Positions 37,235 through 49,438 of a stretch of DNA of 64,000 nucleotides are shown here, in pieces (within the stretch, counting starts at the first letter, position 1; every line of letters begins with the position of its first letter). The stretch is from Dysidea avara (Eukaryota > Porifera > Demospongiae > Dictyoceratida > Dysideidae), in NCBI RefSeq assembly GCF_963678975.1, contig NC_089279.1, positions 36,289,933-36,353,932 on the forward strand. The letters run 5' to 3'. The notes under the pieces were generated by a model. That model had not been told where the DNA came from and did no database searches. It was given only the letters and a program-made list of their open reading frames with translations. Both the position numbers and the translations under genes were made by a program.

Positions 37235-37443
37235 TAGAAAATTCCATTGAATATATATATTTTTAATTTCGTAACAATTTATTGGAAGCCTTTAGGATTG
37301 TACTGAAGGCACTTTTGGGCTTGGTTATACCTAACCAATACTGCCAAGGTGACAGGATGGAGTTGTGAAGCTGGTTTTTGGGTGAATTTTTTGGCTAGGA
37401 AAACACAAATCTCCGTGATCCCTAATACCATACTGTATGATAC
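36855..37443 (+). repeat. 600 bp dispersed repeat, copy 1
   Basis: Colinear with 52210-52803 over its whole length by eye. Shared blocks include TTCGCTTTCAGCTATGTTCA, GGACAAAGGTAAGTCCAT, GTATGCCAAAAGGCACATCT, GGCACTTTTGGGCTTGG and GAAGCTGGTTTTTGGGTGAA. Both copies keep an open frame reading RTIPVYK.TVGKPCI and GCQQKEMGH.GGQR that ends at a GTAAGT donor. This could be relic exon sequence. A (GGCA)n run at 37192-37233 is longer here than in copy 2. Confidence 0.75.
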
Positions 37444-38067
37444 AAAGTTTCTGATTAACTATACCTTAACTCTCAGTGGCACTATCTGACATTGTTAAAA
37501 TTTTAAAATACTTATACAAAATGACACGTCGATTAAGTAAAAGTGATTAGCAACTAAAAGAGCTGACGTCTGGTGCAACCAAGAACCATTATTTGCAATA
37601 ATATTCTACATTCAGTCTTGTTGCATTGTTTTCTACACTCAATAAGTTGGCCAAATTACTAGTTAAAGGAATTAATTAGGACAATGAATGTACATAGAAC
37701 AGAAGTCACCAAAGGACAAATATTATAAATCTTATTAAGTTTATTAACTGCACCAGATATCACATATTTTAGTTGTCTACTTTCAAGATGTACTATAGTT
37801 CTTTTCCTATGGAAGCTTGCACAATATTTATATAGGAGTCTATACTGCCACTTTGAAATTTTGTTTGTTGTTTTGCAATAGCAATAACCTTCTGCATCCA
37901 TGATACATTAGAGTAAAATAAATTAAATAGGTTAAAGAACCCTAATTACGACTGGCTTTGGGTTTTTCTTATCTTTTCGTGTATCATTTCTGCTACGGCA
38001 TGCACAACCAAGTTACAGGTGTGTAAAAGTTTTATATTAAAATTAAAGAAGTTGTGATTCCTGTATA

Positions 38068-38069
<2 letters not shown>
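37444..38069. other. Intergenic, nothing recognised
   Basis: AT-rich; the minus ORF at 37659-37901 lacks motifs. Confidence 0.45.
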
Positions 38070-38115
<46 letters not shown>

Positions 38116-38128
38116 GCACACACACACA
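38070..38128 (+). repeat. (CA)n microsatellite
   Basis: CA run with two CG interruptions (ACGCACGCAC). Confidence 0.95.
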
Positions 38129-38296
38129 ACATCAGATTTCCTTGTCTGCAGCCACTGCACACCACACTTGCATGTGTCTTGATTCCAACATTATGTGTGA
38201 GGTAATGTACTATTATTTATGATATACTGTTCCCCTAGGAATGTTCAGATGATGGATTACTGATTGTATAATGTTACTACATGTATGGTATATATC

Positions 38297-38673
38297 AGGG
38301 GCGGAGGAAGTAATTGATATGAGGGGGGGCTGGGCTGACCCAGACTTATGGAAATGATCTCACGCTACATTGTCTCTGGTTTGGTAAGGTGAGACCAAAA
38401 AAAAAAAAAAAAAATTCACAACCAGCTGACAATAGCTGCCCACCTCACCAGTTTCGAATTATACTGATAAAATACATAAAATCCTTACATAGCTCACTAC
38501 ACACTGCTCTAATACTATGATTACTTTATTAGAGTGACTGCTCTATTAGAGTATCTCGATCTTGATCACGGTTTTCAGCCCCACTCCAAGAAGCATGATA
38601 TCTTTCTGAGGGGAGGCTAATCAGCAGATCGAGGGTGGGCTTCAGCCCCCTAGCCCCCCCTTTGCGCCGCCTA
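38297..38673. mobile_element. MITE with GGGGCGGAGGAAG-type ends
   Basis: The left end is CAGGGGCGGAGGAAGTAATT, the right end GCCCCCCCTTTGCGCCGCCT. An inverted CTCTAATAGAG motif with GATCTTGATCACGG and TTTTCAGCCCCACTCCAAGA lies inside. The latter block recurs at 56738-56765. No ORF. Confidence 0.5.
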
Positions 38674-40506
38674 TGGTTATATGATATTAATTGTTGCTGG
38701 AGTAGTTTTGCTGATCTTTACTGGTGTCCCACTGATCTTTCTTAGTGACCGACTGATCAAGTCACTAGAAACAAGTAGTCTGCAACAGAAAGAACTGAGT
38801 AGTCTGAAGGAGGTGATAATCCAGAGCAACCTTGACATTGCCTTTCTTAGCAAGTTGATTCATTGGCCAATGGTGTTAGAACTATCTTAAAAGATTTTAC
38901 GTGGTAATCAGATAGCACCAGTGATTTTGAATATCTCGTGCTTGCAGCAAACATACTGAGGGAGTGAACAGTGTTGGGCAAGTTACTTTGTAAAAGTAAC
39001 TAGTTACATATTACCATAGATCTACGATATTTCATATTACTTGCAACTGAACTATTTAGTTACAGTTACACGATATTACCCATAAATAAAGTAACTATAA
39101 TAATATTACATAATTATTATATTACTTTGTGTCCACAGCCTTAAGCTGTCATGTGTGAAACTACCACTTTATCACGTGACATGATTGCGTTGTTAGACAA
39201 TGTGCAAATCTTGGTTATAAGTAAGAAGCTGGTGAATAAGCTTCATTCAGTAGGCTTTGTTACTTCATTGTGGCTAGACGTTACTCAGAGGATAAATAAT
39301 GAGATTAGTAGCTTCATTATTTGTAGTAATAATATTATGTAATATTAGACTCGTTACAGTAACTATATTACTTAGGTAACGCGTTACATTTGTAAGTAAA
39401 GTAACTTGAGTTATATTACCTGTTTTATAGCATATTTCGTTATATTACTTAGTTACCACAAAAGTAATAATATTACGTAATGTATTACTTATGTAACGCG
39501 TTACTTCCAACACTGAGAGTGAACCATTCTTTATGGTTGAAGGAGGATGCAGTATGCGTCTGGTGACAACTACTCGTTGTTTCCAGTCATTTGGTTTACC
39601 ATGCATTCTACCTAACTGAATATGAAGTTGCTAACTGCACACTAGTATCTACGGATTCTATTATGATAGGAACTTCTCAATCAACATAACAACAGTGGCC
39701 ATGTCACAGTCAAATTCGATGAAAGGTCTGGAGCAGGATTTAGTGATCGTATGTATACCACTCCATCATTGTGTGCCATAACTATGTCAAGGATGATACT
39801 TTGTACTTAAAAATCTCTTACCATGCTAACTCTACCACCTCGGTTCCTTTTTCTGCGAGACTATCATCACCCCATGCTGTAGTGGAATTAATAGCCACAA
39901 GGTTTATAGATGATTTTAGTATGGGTTTTCACTCCTGGTTATACCGGAAATTGTAGTATTCATCAACTTATTTAATGTTTTTTTTCTGTGAGCTTTACAC
40001 TCCCTACAATATTGGGGTGTATATTACTGAATGCCATATGTAACTTTGTGCTGTTATTACTCGCTGAATTGGTCAGGGCAGTATTTGTATTGATGAGATA
40101 TTTGATAAAAGGACAGTGGAAGAGAAGCTTTGTACAACATTTTCAAAACACAACTGTCACACATCTGATTCTACAAGTGCTGTTGGCAATAATGCATGTG
40201 CTACTGAGAGTGGTATCCACCCTGTTCCACACCAGTCGTGTTGTGCTCACTGCTGCTCTTAAAGATATGGTGAAGACTGTGTTAGTGATGTTCCTGTTAT
40301 TATTGCTGTCAGGTGAACAATCAGGAATGATCGATAAAGATTTACTGTTATTTGCAGCATTGAGAGTGTCCATGCACAGTGTTTATGTTTGCTATGTCAG
40401 TAAGCACTTACCAAATGTCAATAAAATTATTATGATAAATCCTGTGTGGACTGTTGAGGCAATTTTGACATACGAATTATTTATGTGGCTTAATGTAATA
40501 TTCTGA
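38674..40506 (+). pseudogene. Multi-pass membrane protein gene, probably broken
   Basis: The clearest part is 39988-40506. It is an open frame of 172 residues with four or five hydrophobic segments (ILGCILLNAICNFVLLLLAE, THLILQVLLAIMHVLLRVV, KTVLVMFLLLLLSG) and ends in a stop. Upstream, 39771-39956 encodes KISYHANSTTSVPFSARL in another frame. 39630-39720 reads YYDRNFSINITTVA. 38681-38890 has a membrane segment (LIVAGVVLLIFTGVPLIFL). A hAT-type MITE lies between. The frames do not join cleanly, so I infer a degraded gene, though unrecognised introns are possible. A diverged copy of 40225-40370 lies at 50685-50835. Family not recognised. Confidence 0.4.
38969..39515. mobile_element. hAT-type MITE with CAGTGTTGG ends, 8 bp TSD
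   Basis: It starts CAGTGTTGGGCAAGTTACTT and ends GTAACGCGTTACTTCCAACACTG, read as complement ends. The flanking 8-mers are GGAGTGAA (38961-38968) and AGAGTGAA (39516-39523), one mismatch. The interior is packed with GTAACT/AGTTAC and NGTAACGCGTTAC palindromes. MITEs with CAGTGTTGG ends and an 8 bp duplication are common in fish and invertebrates and are attributed to hAT transposases. Confidence 0.8.
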
Positions 40507-41517
40507 TTGTAAAAGTGCATTGCATTGTTGCATGCGGTTAGCCTGTTTAACAGCATGTATATATAAAATCATTAGAATTTGTATTGCATGAATTTAAGTC
40601 ATGCTATACTGAGCTGTATACATTTTAGAGTTTGTAATGATAGGTAATGTATACTACACATGCTATTGCTGGAGTTTTAAAATTGTTCTATACATCCCTC
40701 ACCATGCAGATTTAGGTGCTAAAAATCAATATTTAGTGTTCCATTAGGTAATATTGCTGTCTGTACCCTCCAATAAGGTGTCTAATTATTTCAAGATAAA
40801 CTTTGTATCTTGAAATATATATAGATAACTTGGCAGTGGCAAATCCACATGTTTGACAGCTAGGAGACTTACAGAAACTGCAATTATAATTAACACCCTT
40901 GGTTGCAAATTGGCACAGTGGATTATACCCTTAATGTCCAATATAAGAAATGCTTGAACTATTATTATTAAGTTATAAGTAGCTAGCTATATAGTGTAAC
41001 TTTCCCCAATATCACACAAACCTGGCAGAGCCTAAAGTGATATATATTATGATTCATGCATAATGTTGGCCAAGCAAATAAAAGCCATGCAGCAATAACA
41101 CATACATAAATTATACATAGTCAACATCAAAGATCAAGTTACAAATGCTTATTGAAATGTGTATTGAATAACATGCATCCAGTCTTAGGAATTCTGTAAC
41201 TGGCTAGTTAGCTCAGATATTTCTGATTACACATCTTTTCAATTGTTGCAAAAATTGTCTTGCAAGTTGACCAATGATTAAGCTGAAACAACTCTATAGC
41301 TATATACTCTGTTGCACAAGAACTTGTGTTTATAGTACCACAACCAATTTATAACTGTGATCTTTGTAACTATGTGCTGTTCTGGAAAATATACCCATGA
41401 AAATCCCTTTTAGCATAATGCATAATGTGATGATATACTATATCACAGGAATGTTGTTGCCAAATTGATAATATATACACACACTATAATGACAAGATCA
41501 AGAATAGTTTTTGTTTC
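40507..41517. other. Intergenic, nothing recognised
   Basis: AT-rich with no supported ORF or repeat. Confidence 0.45.
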
Positions 41518-44194
41518 TAGTCAGGGAAATTTTAATATAATCTAGGAATAAATTCCTTACCAAGAAATTTTTTTACCAATGTGTTTGTAAAGGTGTCTAC
41601 TAACCCTCCTCAAAAGATTTAAACACAACTCCCCTAGAGGAACCCGTGACAGCTGCTGGAAGTTGGACTACCCATGAGCCTTATTTGGAAATATTTAAAA
41701 TTGTCTGATTGCTGTAAGCATAGTGTGAAATGTCAAACTACATAATTCAAACTATATTGCACCCTTTCAGGGGTAGATTTATGGGGGAGGCTAAAGGCCC
41801 CCCCATAAATTTTAAGGGCCGGTTGTATTGTCAGCTAATGAAGCAACTTGAATCTTTGCCTGATTACAAGAAGATTTTTGAAAATTTCACTGCCTATTGT
41901 TCGTTACTCTTGCCATGATTGGTCTGGCACCTGGTGTGACATCTGTATTGAGCAGAGGCTAATGAAGGAAGCCAAGTCAGAAGGTGAGTTGAGCAGAGGT
42001 AGGATGAGGAATAGTGATTCTGGACACAAGTGCTGGGTGCAAACACTAAACCATTTCGTAGATGTCAACCAGCGCATGGAGGTGGTGTCAAAAAGCATTG
42101 TCCACTCCACAAAGATCTTGCCAAAACATGAATGAAAAGAGATGCTGCACGTGCTCTCACATGGCTTGAAGAGAATAATCCTTTTAACCATGATCGAGAC
42201 AACCAGTTGCTTGTGTCATTCTCAACAGGATTTACTAGCACTGCAAATGATGGAGTCAATGCAGAGAGAGCAGCTGAAGTAGGGAGGGAGATGCAGAAGA
42301 AGATGGATGCACAGCCAGTAACCTCAACCATGGAAGTGATTTCAAGGTACAGGCCTTATCATTACTCAGAAAGATTCCTAAGCTCAATGAGAGGAAGATT
42401 CACCTTAACTCGCTTAGGTTGTTCAACCGACTGATAATTATTGCTTAACGAGATATGTCAATTGAGGCAAGCTTAGAGTATGAACTGACTCCCCTGCCTT
42501 TGTCCTTGTTCAGTAATAAAGATCATAAAATGACTGAACACGGCAAACAAAGCAATTTTTTCCAACACTAGCCTGAAAGTGTTTACTGACCCACTCGACC
42601 TCACTGACCAACCTTGCTCCAGTCTGGTAGTGGATGGTGGATGGCTTCTTTACATGGTGAAGTGGGAACAAGGCTATACTTTGCAGGAGATTGCTGACAG
42701 TTACCTGAGCTACGTACAGTATTTTGGCAGGTACTCTCAGAAGATCACCATGGTGTTTGATGGCTACAGCAGCTCACCTAAAAATCATGATCACATTAGG
42801 CGTACAAAGAACCCTGCTGTGATGTACAGATTCGACCGAATATGATGCATTTGACACCAAGGGCAAGGGCAAAGTTTCTAAACAACATTCATAACAAGAG
42901 TGAAATCATCCATCTCCTCTCTTCAGCATTCCAGAAACATCAGATCACTGTAGAGCTAATGATGCTGACACTTCAATTGTGAAGGTTGCATTGGCTGCTG
43001 CTAAGGATGACTCTGTTGAGGTCAGTGAACCCCGTGGATGGTTGCTATGTTGTTATTCTATTTCTTATTATTTTCAGGTGCAGGCAGAAGATGCTGATGT
43101 GTTAATAATACTAATACACCATAGTTCATACACCAATCATCCACTCTTCTTTACCACGTCAAAGGGTTCTTATGATGTCAGGAGAATTCAAGAATCTCTG
43201 TCTGAAAGACAGAGGCGCTACCTGCTATTTTGTCATGCCTTTACTGGTTGTGATACTGTTTCTGCCATTGCCAGCCATGGGAAAACCGCTCTATTTGACA
43301 GGTTTTGTGCTGGGGACATTGATGAACACATGGACACCTTCCCTGATGTACAGGCTAGTAAGGATGTGATGATCAGGAGTGGCATTTCAATTTTCCAGCA
43401 CATTTACCATGCACCCGGTACTGCCTTAGCTACATTTCGATACAGCATGTTCTCATGAAAGGCAGCAGCTGGGCTAATTAAACCAGAAACTCTACCTCCA
43501 ACAGAGGGTGAAGCTGCACAGCATTCTCTCTTTGCCTATCTACAAACCCAGGACTGGATGCTATTGCAGAGCATGTCTTTGGACCCCAGTGGCTAAGGAT
43601 GGACATTATGGAGTAATGGCTATGAGCCAGTTCCAACATTAGACCCTATGGCACCTGAGGAACCTTTAAAGTTCATAAGCTGTAATTGTAAAGGAGATTG
43701 TAGCAACCGACGGTGCAGCTGTAAGAAGAATGATGTCAAGTGCATCTCAGCATGTGGAAATTGCAAAGGAATTACATGCGAGAATTGCATTGATGATGGA
43801 GAGTCTGGAGAAGACCCAGACATTGACTTATGAGACAATAGACATTATTAAACTAGTCCTTAAGAAATACACAAGTTATAAAAATAATTTACCAACTAAT
43901 AATAATAATAATGAGTGAATGTGGTCTTTTCATAAATTTCAGGAGTGGTTTAAAGTTTGCAATGTATACATATTAAACCACATGATTTGCTGTACTAGCA
44001 GCAAATCAACCATTTTCAAATAAGGTCATGGATAGTCCAACTTCCAGAAGCTGTCACGGGTTATCCTAGGGGAGTTGTGTTTAAATCTTTTGAGGAGGGT
44101 TAGTAGACACCTTTACAAACACATTAGTAAAAAAATTTCTTGGTAAGGAATTTATTCCTAGATATGCCAAATATCTGCTAATATTCCCTGACTA
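41518..44194. mobile_element. 2.7 kb TIR element carrying a PIN-like/CXC gene
   Basis: The terminal inverted repeats are about 180 bp: left 41518-41695, right 44015-44194. The tips are TAGTCAGGGAA and TTCCCTGACTA. Inside, both arms share GGAATAAATTCCTTACCAAG, GGTGTCTACTAACCCTCCTC, TTTAAACACAACTCCCCTAG and TGGAAGTTGGACTA. The TIRs enclose one gene-like unit on the plus strand and little else. No DDE transposase or RT is visible. The target duplication is unclear (CTAG or CTA at both sides is possible). The gene may be the element's own mobilising protein or a passenger. Confidence 0.7.
41880..43833 (+). pseudogene. PIN-like nuclease with GTW-IEQ module and CXC tail, near full length, frameshifted
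   Basis: Segments in order on the plus strand: GTWCDICIEQRLMKEAKSEG and LSRGRM (41930-42005); WLEENNPFNHDRDNQLLVS with STGF (42160-42240); RDMSIEASLEYELTPLPLSL (about 42450-42510, another frame); LVVDGGWLLYMVKW and ITMVFDGYSS (42620-42775), the first acidic motifs of a PIN/FEN-like fold; QAEDADVLIILIHHS (43082-43126); LFCHAFTGCDTVSAIASHGK (43228-43287); and CNCKGDCSNRRCSCKKNDVK with CGNCKGITCENC (43681-43790). Motif order matches a family annotated only as uncharacterized in many invertebrates. At least four frame breaks make it inactive here. A metal-dependent nuclease role is inferred from conserved Asp residues. Confidence 0.7.
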
Positions 44195-44602
44195 CTAGTT
44201 CTATAGTGGAGTAAAACCATCACCTATTGTCCATTCATGAATAGTGCATGTGTATAGCCGTATAACACTGTGAAAAAGGTGGGGTATAATATGGTATTTC
44301 CAGTGGCTTATTGAATACAAATAAGCCTTAATATAAATCCTGTATTATACTCATCTTATGCTTTAGTATAATCCATACTATACTATTGTATATATGGCCT
44401 TTCAGTTTATTTACCACATTACCTGAAATAGCTTATATCTAACACTATACCATCACATATGTGGTTTCAGTATGTTTAACACATTAACTAAAGCCTTACA
44501 TGTGATTGTTAGTATACTACAGGTTATATCAAGCTTTTTTGTATTCAATAAGCCACTGGAAATACCATCTTATATCCCTCATTTTTCACAGTGTTGTTGT
44601 AC
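44195..44602. other. Spacer with a large weak inverted repeat
   Basis: GGTATTTCCAGTGGCTTATT at about 44293 is mirrored by AATAAGCCACTGGAAATACC at about 44548, with related CACTGTGAAAAA ends at about 44268 and 44592. The element of about 330 bp has TIRs of 45 bp or more and no ORF. It is a further MITE. Confidence 0.7.
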
Positions 44603-44636
44603 CAACTCTTGGTCTGTACTGTAGGCACTTGAATAT

Positions 44637-44764
<128 letters not shown>

Positions 44765-44883
44765 AATAATTTCAGAGGCAATAAAACTTATCAGCAAACT
44801 AAAAATTGCTTTAAATGAAGGTGTGGAGTCTTATTTGTGAATTTAATGCACTATGTTGGAAACATTTAATACTTGAGTACATT

Positions 44884-45058
44884 AGACCCTCAGTTATCCA
44901 AACCCCAGTGTGTCTGTCTGAGGCAATGGTTTGGATGACTGAGCCCATGCAGAACTCTATTGAAATACTCTAATAGAACATACACATTTATAGAACAATC
45001 ATTTCAATTTCAGATAAACAAGAGTACAGATAAACAAAAATTGAGGGTCTACTGTACT
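44884..45058. mobile_element. Pogo/Tigger-like MITE
   Basis: TAGACCCTCAGTTATCC at the left and TTGAGGGTCTACTGTA at the right form short TIRs. A CTCTAATAGAAC motif lies inside. TIRs that read as 'CCTCNNTTATCC' are typical of pogo-type MITEs. Confidence 0.55.
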
Positions 45059-46070
45059 TTAACACACTGTGTATAAGTATGTCATCATTGCTTATGTGGT
45101 CATGAAACATGTTGTCACATAAAATAGGAATGTCTAAATGAGTACGTCATTGTTGACACTATAGAGAGTACTTGACTACTGATCATTACACTTCATAGCA
45201 TCCAATATCATACTATGCTTTCTATCATCAAAGACAATGACCATACAGCTGCTTGAAATTTACACAACTAAACAAACTGCTGTTATAATTATATAATCAG
45301 TTAGCTAATCATCAAATCTGTGCAGTTTTTAAGTGTATATATAGGAAGTATGTGTTTCATAGCAAAGTACATCAGTAGTTGTTTTATTACCAAAGTAGTG
45401 GATGTATTGGTAATATAGTGATCATTACAGTAACTATAGATAGTGCAAGTCACTATATCTGCCACAATAATCACTACTTTTGTAGCAATAGTTTCTATAA
45501 TAGCACCTCAATAATATATGCATCACTCATCATCAGTCATCACTTCACCAGTGTCTGGTTGTGGTTGCTATAACAACACAAATTCTGTGGGCATTCCATC
45601 TAGCCTGGGAAAAAACAGACAAACTACAACATACCCTGTACTTCCCTGTTTAGCTGTTTAATGGTGGACTTGTCCTTCCTTCTCTTGACAGCAGCTCTCT
45701 CTCTGTCACTTTCTGTTGACTGTGACCCTGTGTCACATCACCGTAGTAACAGTGTGATAGGTAGTGTCCTTAGGAGAACTTGTGACCATTCAGTGGGACA
45801 GTGTTTGTAGCCGGCTATCAACATAAATGGCTGCTCCATTAATGTAAATTTGTCCAACTAAACTAATAGCTAGTCAGTCAAATACTGCAATTAGTTGACC
45901 ATTATTGCTGACAATACACTACATACAGTGGACACCTCTCTATAACAGACACTTTAAGCTGATCTTACCATGCTCACTGAATACTGAAAAAGCTAGCTAG
46001 ATTGCTATATTAGTATTATCTACAAATCAATGCAAGCTGTGTAATGTGTTACTCCGCTTACTCGAACTAG

Positions 46071-46795
46071 CATGCGATGTGGACAGTAAACGAATTATAG
46101 TAGCTACTCTATCCAGAGATAGTATGTATCCTGGTATCCAGAGGTATCACAGCTATGCCAATCTATCTCAGGCTATGGGGACTTGAAGCTATACTGCTGC
46201 TGCCAGACAATTTTTACAATTCACTAGTTAGTGGAAAAGAGATGGCTAAAATAGGGAATGGACTGGCTCCTTTGGATTCCTAAGTATACATTTAAAGGGC
46301 AATCATAATCATTGAAGGGGCGTGGGGGCGCGAAACCAGCTCAGTGGCGCTTATACTAGTATGATGGGACGAGCCTTATACCTCACCGTACCGAGTTAAT
46401 ATTCGCTTTCTTGTCTCCTCTTCCTGAGACTGTCGGCTACTCTCTGACTGGTTAGCTGACCGACAGGTTACCGATAGATCCCCAACCTCAGTCTGGACTA
46501 AATCATCGAAACCTGCTCAGTCATATCATCATAACCGGGAGGTATTTTATCCGATTTCCAAGGAGATTCCAGCCAAAGAACGCGACATAGTGTAACACAG
46601 GAAAAACTAGATAGATGCTAATTTCATCTTTTTGCATCTAGAGGGTGTGGCTTAATATTTCACAAGTTTAGGTGCTATAGTCAGCTCATACACTGGTGAG
46701 TCCATGGTGTAATTGATGGTCATGTGCACTATGATCTGTACATGTAATAGGTCCATTGTTCAGTGCTCAACGTGTGTACACGTGATAAGGAGCTG
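46071..46795. promoter_or_regulatory. Upstream region of the NLR gene
   Basis: No gene. Contains a G-rich stretch (GGGGCGTGGGGGCGCG, 46316) and a TTTCACAAG region. An in-frame TAG at 46748 precedes the chosen NLR start. Confidence 0.35.
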
Positions 46796-49438
46796 ATGGA
46801 TCAAAGAGATCATGAAGGACTAAACCAGTTTAAAACACCTGAGAAGGGTCAGTATACTAATTCCTGGATATTATAGTGTATACAGAATCCACATACTACA
46901 GCTACCAGTACCCCACTACTAAAGGATCTTCATATCCACATTACTCCAAATTATGCTGCTCATTGGAGAATGATAGGAGCACTACTGGGTTTACCCAGTG
47001 GAACACTTGACATCATAAAATATGACAATTATGATGAAGCCAGGCCTTGTTGTGATGCTGTGCTGGAAGTGTGGCTTGAAGTGGACTCCTCTGCTAGTTG
47101 GGAGAAAGTGTTTAAAGTTATTGAGTCACCTGCAGTGTCTAGTGATCAAGGTATAGTGTATGTGTGTTAGTTGTATGATTTTATGATGTTGATTTCTGTA
47201 GGAATCTCCGTGTTGTCCGACAGGGTGAGACAACTTAATATACAAACACGGTTTGCTGTTGATGAAGATTCTTGGCCACCAAATCAACCTAGGGACTTTA
47301 CACCACTTCTTTTAGTTCATCATCAAGATCAACACACTTTTGAGCAGGCAACTGCACTGCAATTAGCTGGATCCATCCAATCAGGTAGACCTCATTATCC
47401 ACCAGGAATCCATCAGTCAATGAGAGAAACACTTGATAACAGTAAGACAACTAAACAACTAGTTGATATCTCAGCTCCACTACAAGAGAGTGACAATGCA
47501 CATCTTATTTTAGTTGAGGGTTTGCCTGGTATCGGCAAATCTTTGTTATTACAAGAAATTGCATACAAGTGGTCAATAGGAAAGTTGTTACAAAAGTTTG
47601 AATTAGTTTTCCTTATCCAGTTGCGTAGTCCAGCTGTGCAGCAGGTGTCACTTGTCGCTGATCTTTTCCACTTGGTCTGTACACAACAGACAGATGCCAC
47701 AGAAATTGCCACTGCATGTAGCAAATACCTCTTCAATAACCATGGCAAAGATGTTGTTTTTCTGTTTGATGGCTATGATGAATTCCCAGAACACCTACAG
47801 AAAGATAGTTTAGTTGCTGATATACTGAAACGTAAGGTGTTACCTCATTGTGGCTTGATAGTGTCATCTCGTCCACATGCCTCGGTGAGACTCCGACAAC
47901 AAGCGACCATCAGAGTTAACATCTTGGGCTTTGCTGAAGAAGAACGAAAGTTATACATTCAACAGTCCCTGAATGAACAGCCACATGCAGTCAAAGAACT
48001 CATTGAGTATCTTGAGGGTAATCTGACTATCAATGGCCTCTGTTTCATCCCCTTTAATATGGTGATCTTGATTTATTTGTACAAACAGGGAATTCCCCTT
48101 CCCAGCAATCCTACACAGCTCTACAATTACTTCATCTGTCTTACCATCTGTCGACATCTTGCCAAGTCTGGTCAACCTCTTGATAACACCATCACTGATC
48201 TAGCCAAACTCCCCGAGCCCTATAATACAATAGTTCAGCAGTTATCAAAATTGTCCTTTGAGGGTCTTAATAACAACAAGCTAGTCTTTACCTTGGAGGA
48301 GATGAGAGCAGCTTGTCCTAGTGTTGAAGCTATTGAAGGTGCACTCAACGGGTTTGGACTGTTGCAGGTTGTTCAACACTTCAGAAAAATGATGACATTT
48401 AATTTTGTTCATTTTTCCATTCAGGAGTTCTTGGCTGCTTACCATATCACTCAACTTCTACCAAACGAAGGGCTGCAAGTGTTCAAAGACAAGTTCTGGG
48501 ACGATCTTCATTCCAACATGTTTGCAATGTATACGTCACTTACCAAGGGACAGCAATCTGCTTTTAAACAATTTCTCTCTGGTGGGGATGACATGATTAC
48601 CATTGCTGAAATATTCTTGAAGAATCAACTAAAATGTCTTCGACTTTTCCGCTGCTTCTATGAGGCGAATGACGAAGCTTTTTACACTTCTATACAACAA
48701 GGAAAAACTTTCGATGATAAAGTAATCAATCTTGAGAAGACTAGCCTAACCATTTATGATGTTGAGTGTGTTACACTCTTCCTTACCTGCTCACCCCACA
48801 AGGAGTGGAAGAAGCTTAACTTGCATAACTGCCATATCCAAGGTCATGGCTGTTGTGTTCTTCATCGCGAACTGACACGATGTGACATCACTATAAAAGA
48901 GCTCAACTTGCGGTTTAATGGCCTCACAAAATCTTTCTCCTCCTCCATCAGTCACCTCACCAACCACTGTAGAGTGGAAGTGCTGGAAATTAATGGTAAC
49001 AACACCATTGGAGAAGACCCTGCTCTCTACAACATGTTGTCCCATCCTTCCTCTAGGCTAGTGAGGCTATACATGGTGGACACCAGCTTATCAACATATT
49101 CAGTCATTATCCTCTTCACTGCACTAGCAAAAGGAAACAAACTGCAGCAGCTCTATATTGACAAAAATCCCTTTACTAATGAAGCTTGTGATGTCATTGC
49201 TACTACAATGAAGACCAACACATCTTTAATCTGGCTAGGGATGAGTGTCAGCAAGATCAGTGGAGAGACTGCTCAACATCTAGCACAAGCCCTCCAACAC
49301 AACAACACACTACAAGGGCTACGGCTACCCAGTTATGCTGAAGATGTAAAGAAGATAATTAGACTACTAGTAGAAGAAGTTAACGAGAAAAGAGAAAGTA
49401 GAGGATGTCAAACAAAACTTAACATTTATTATTGGTAG
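46796..49438 (+). CDS. NLR protein: DEATH-NACHT-LRR
   Basis: Cytosolic pattern-recognition receptor of the NLR type. Exons 46796-46847, 46902-47150 and 47202-49438, with introns of 54 and 51 bp, join in frame to 845 residues. An upstream in-frame stop supports the ATG. Residues 20-95 form a Death-fold domain (WRMIGALLGLPSGTLDII, CCDAVLEVWL). The NACHT domain has a P-loop GLPGIGKS (about 207-214), a Walker B VVFLFDGYDE (about 285-294) with the extended acidic motif, and IVSSRPHA as sensor 1. VHFSIQEFLAAYHI marks the end of the NACHT-associated helices. Leucine-rich repeats follow from about residue 630 (LNLHNCHIQGHG, LNLRFNGLTKS, LYIDKNPFTNEACDVIA). Amphimedon carries a large clade of such genes. 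No lesion is visible. Confidence 0.92.

Noticed and set aside
47413-47748. Minus-strand ORFs inside the NLR gene (also 47951-48175 and 48791-49045)
   Set aside because: Antisense to a clearly coding exon, with no motifs of their own.
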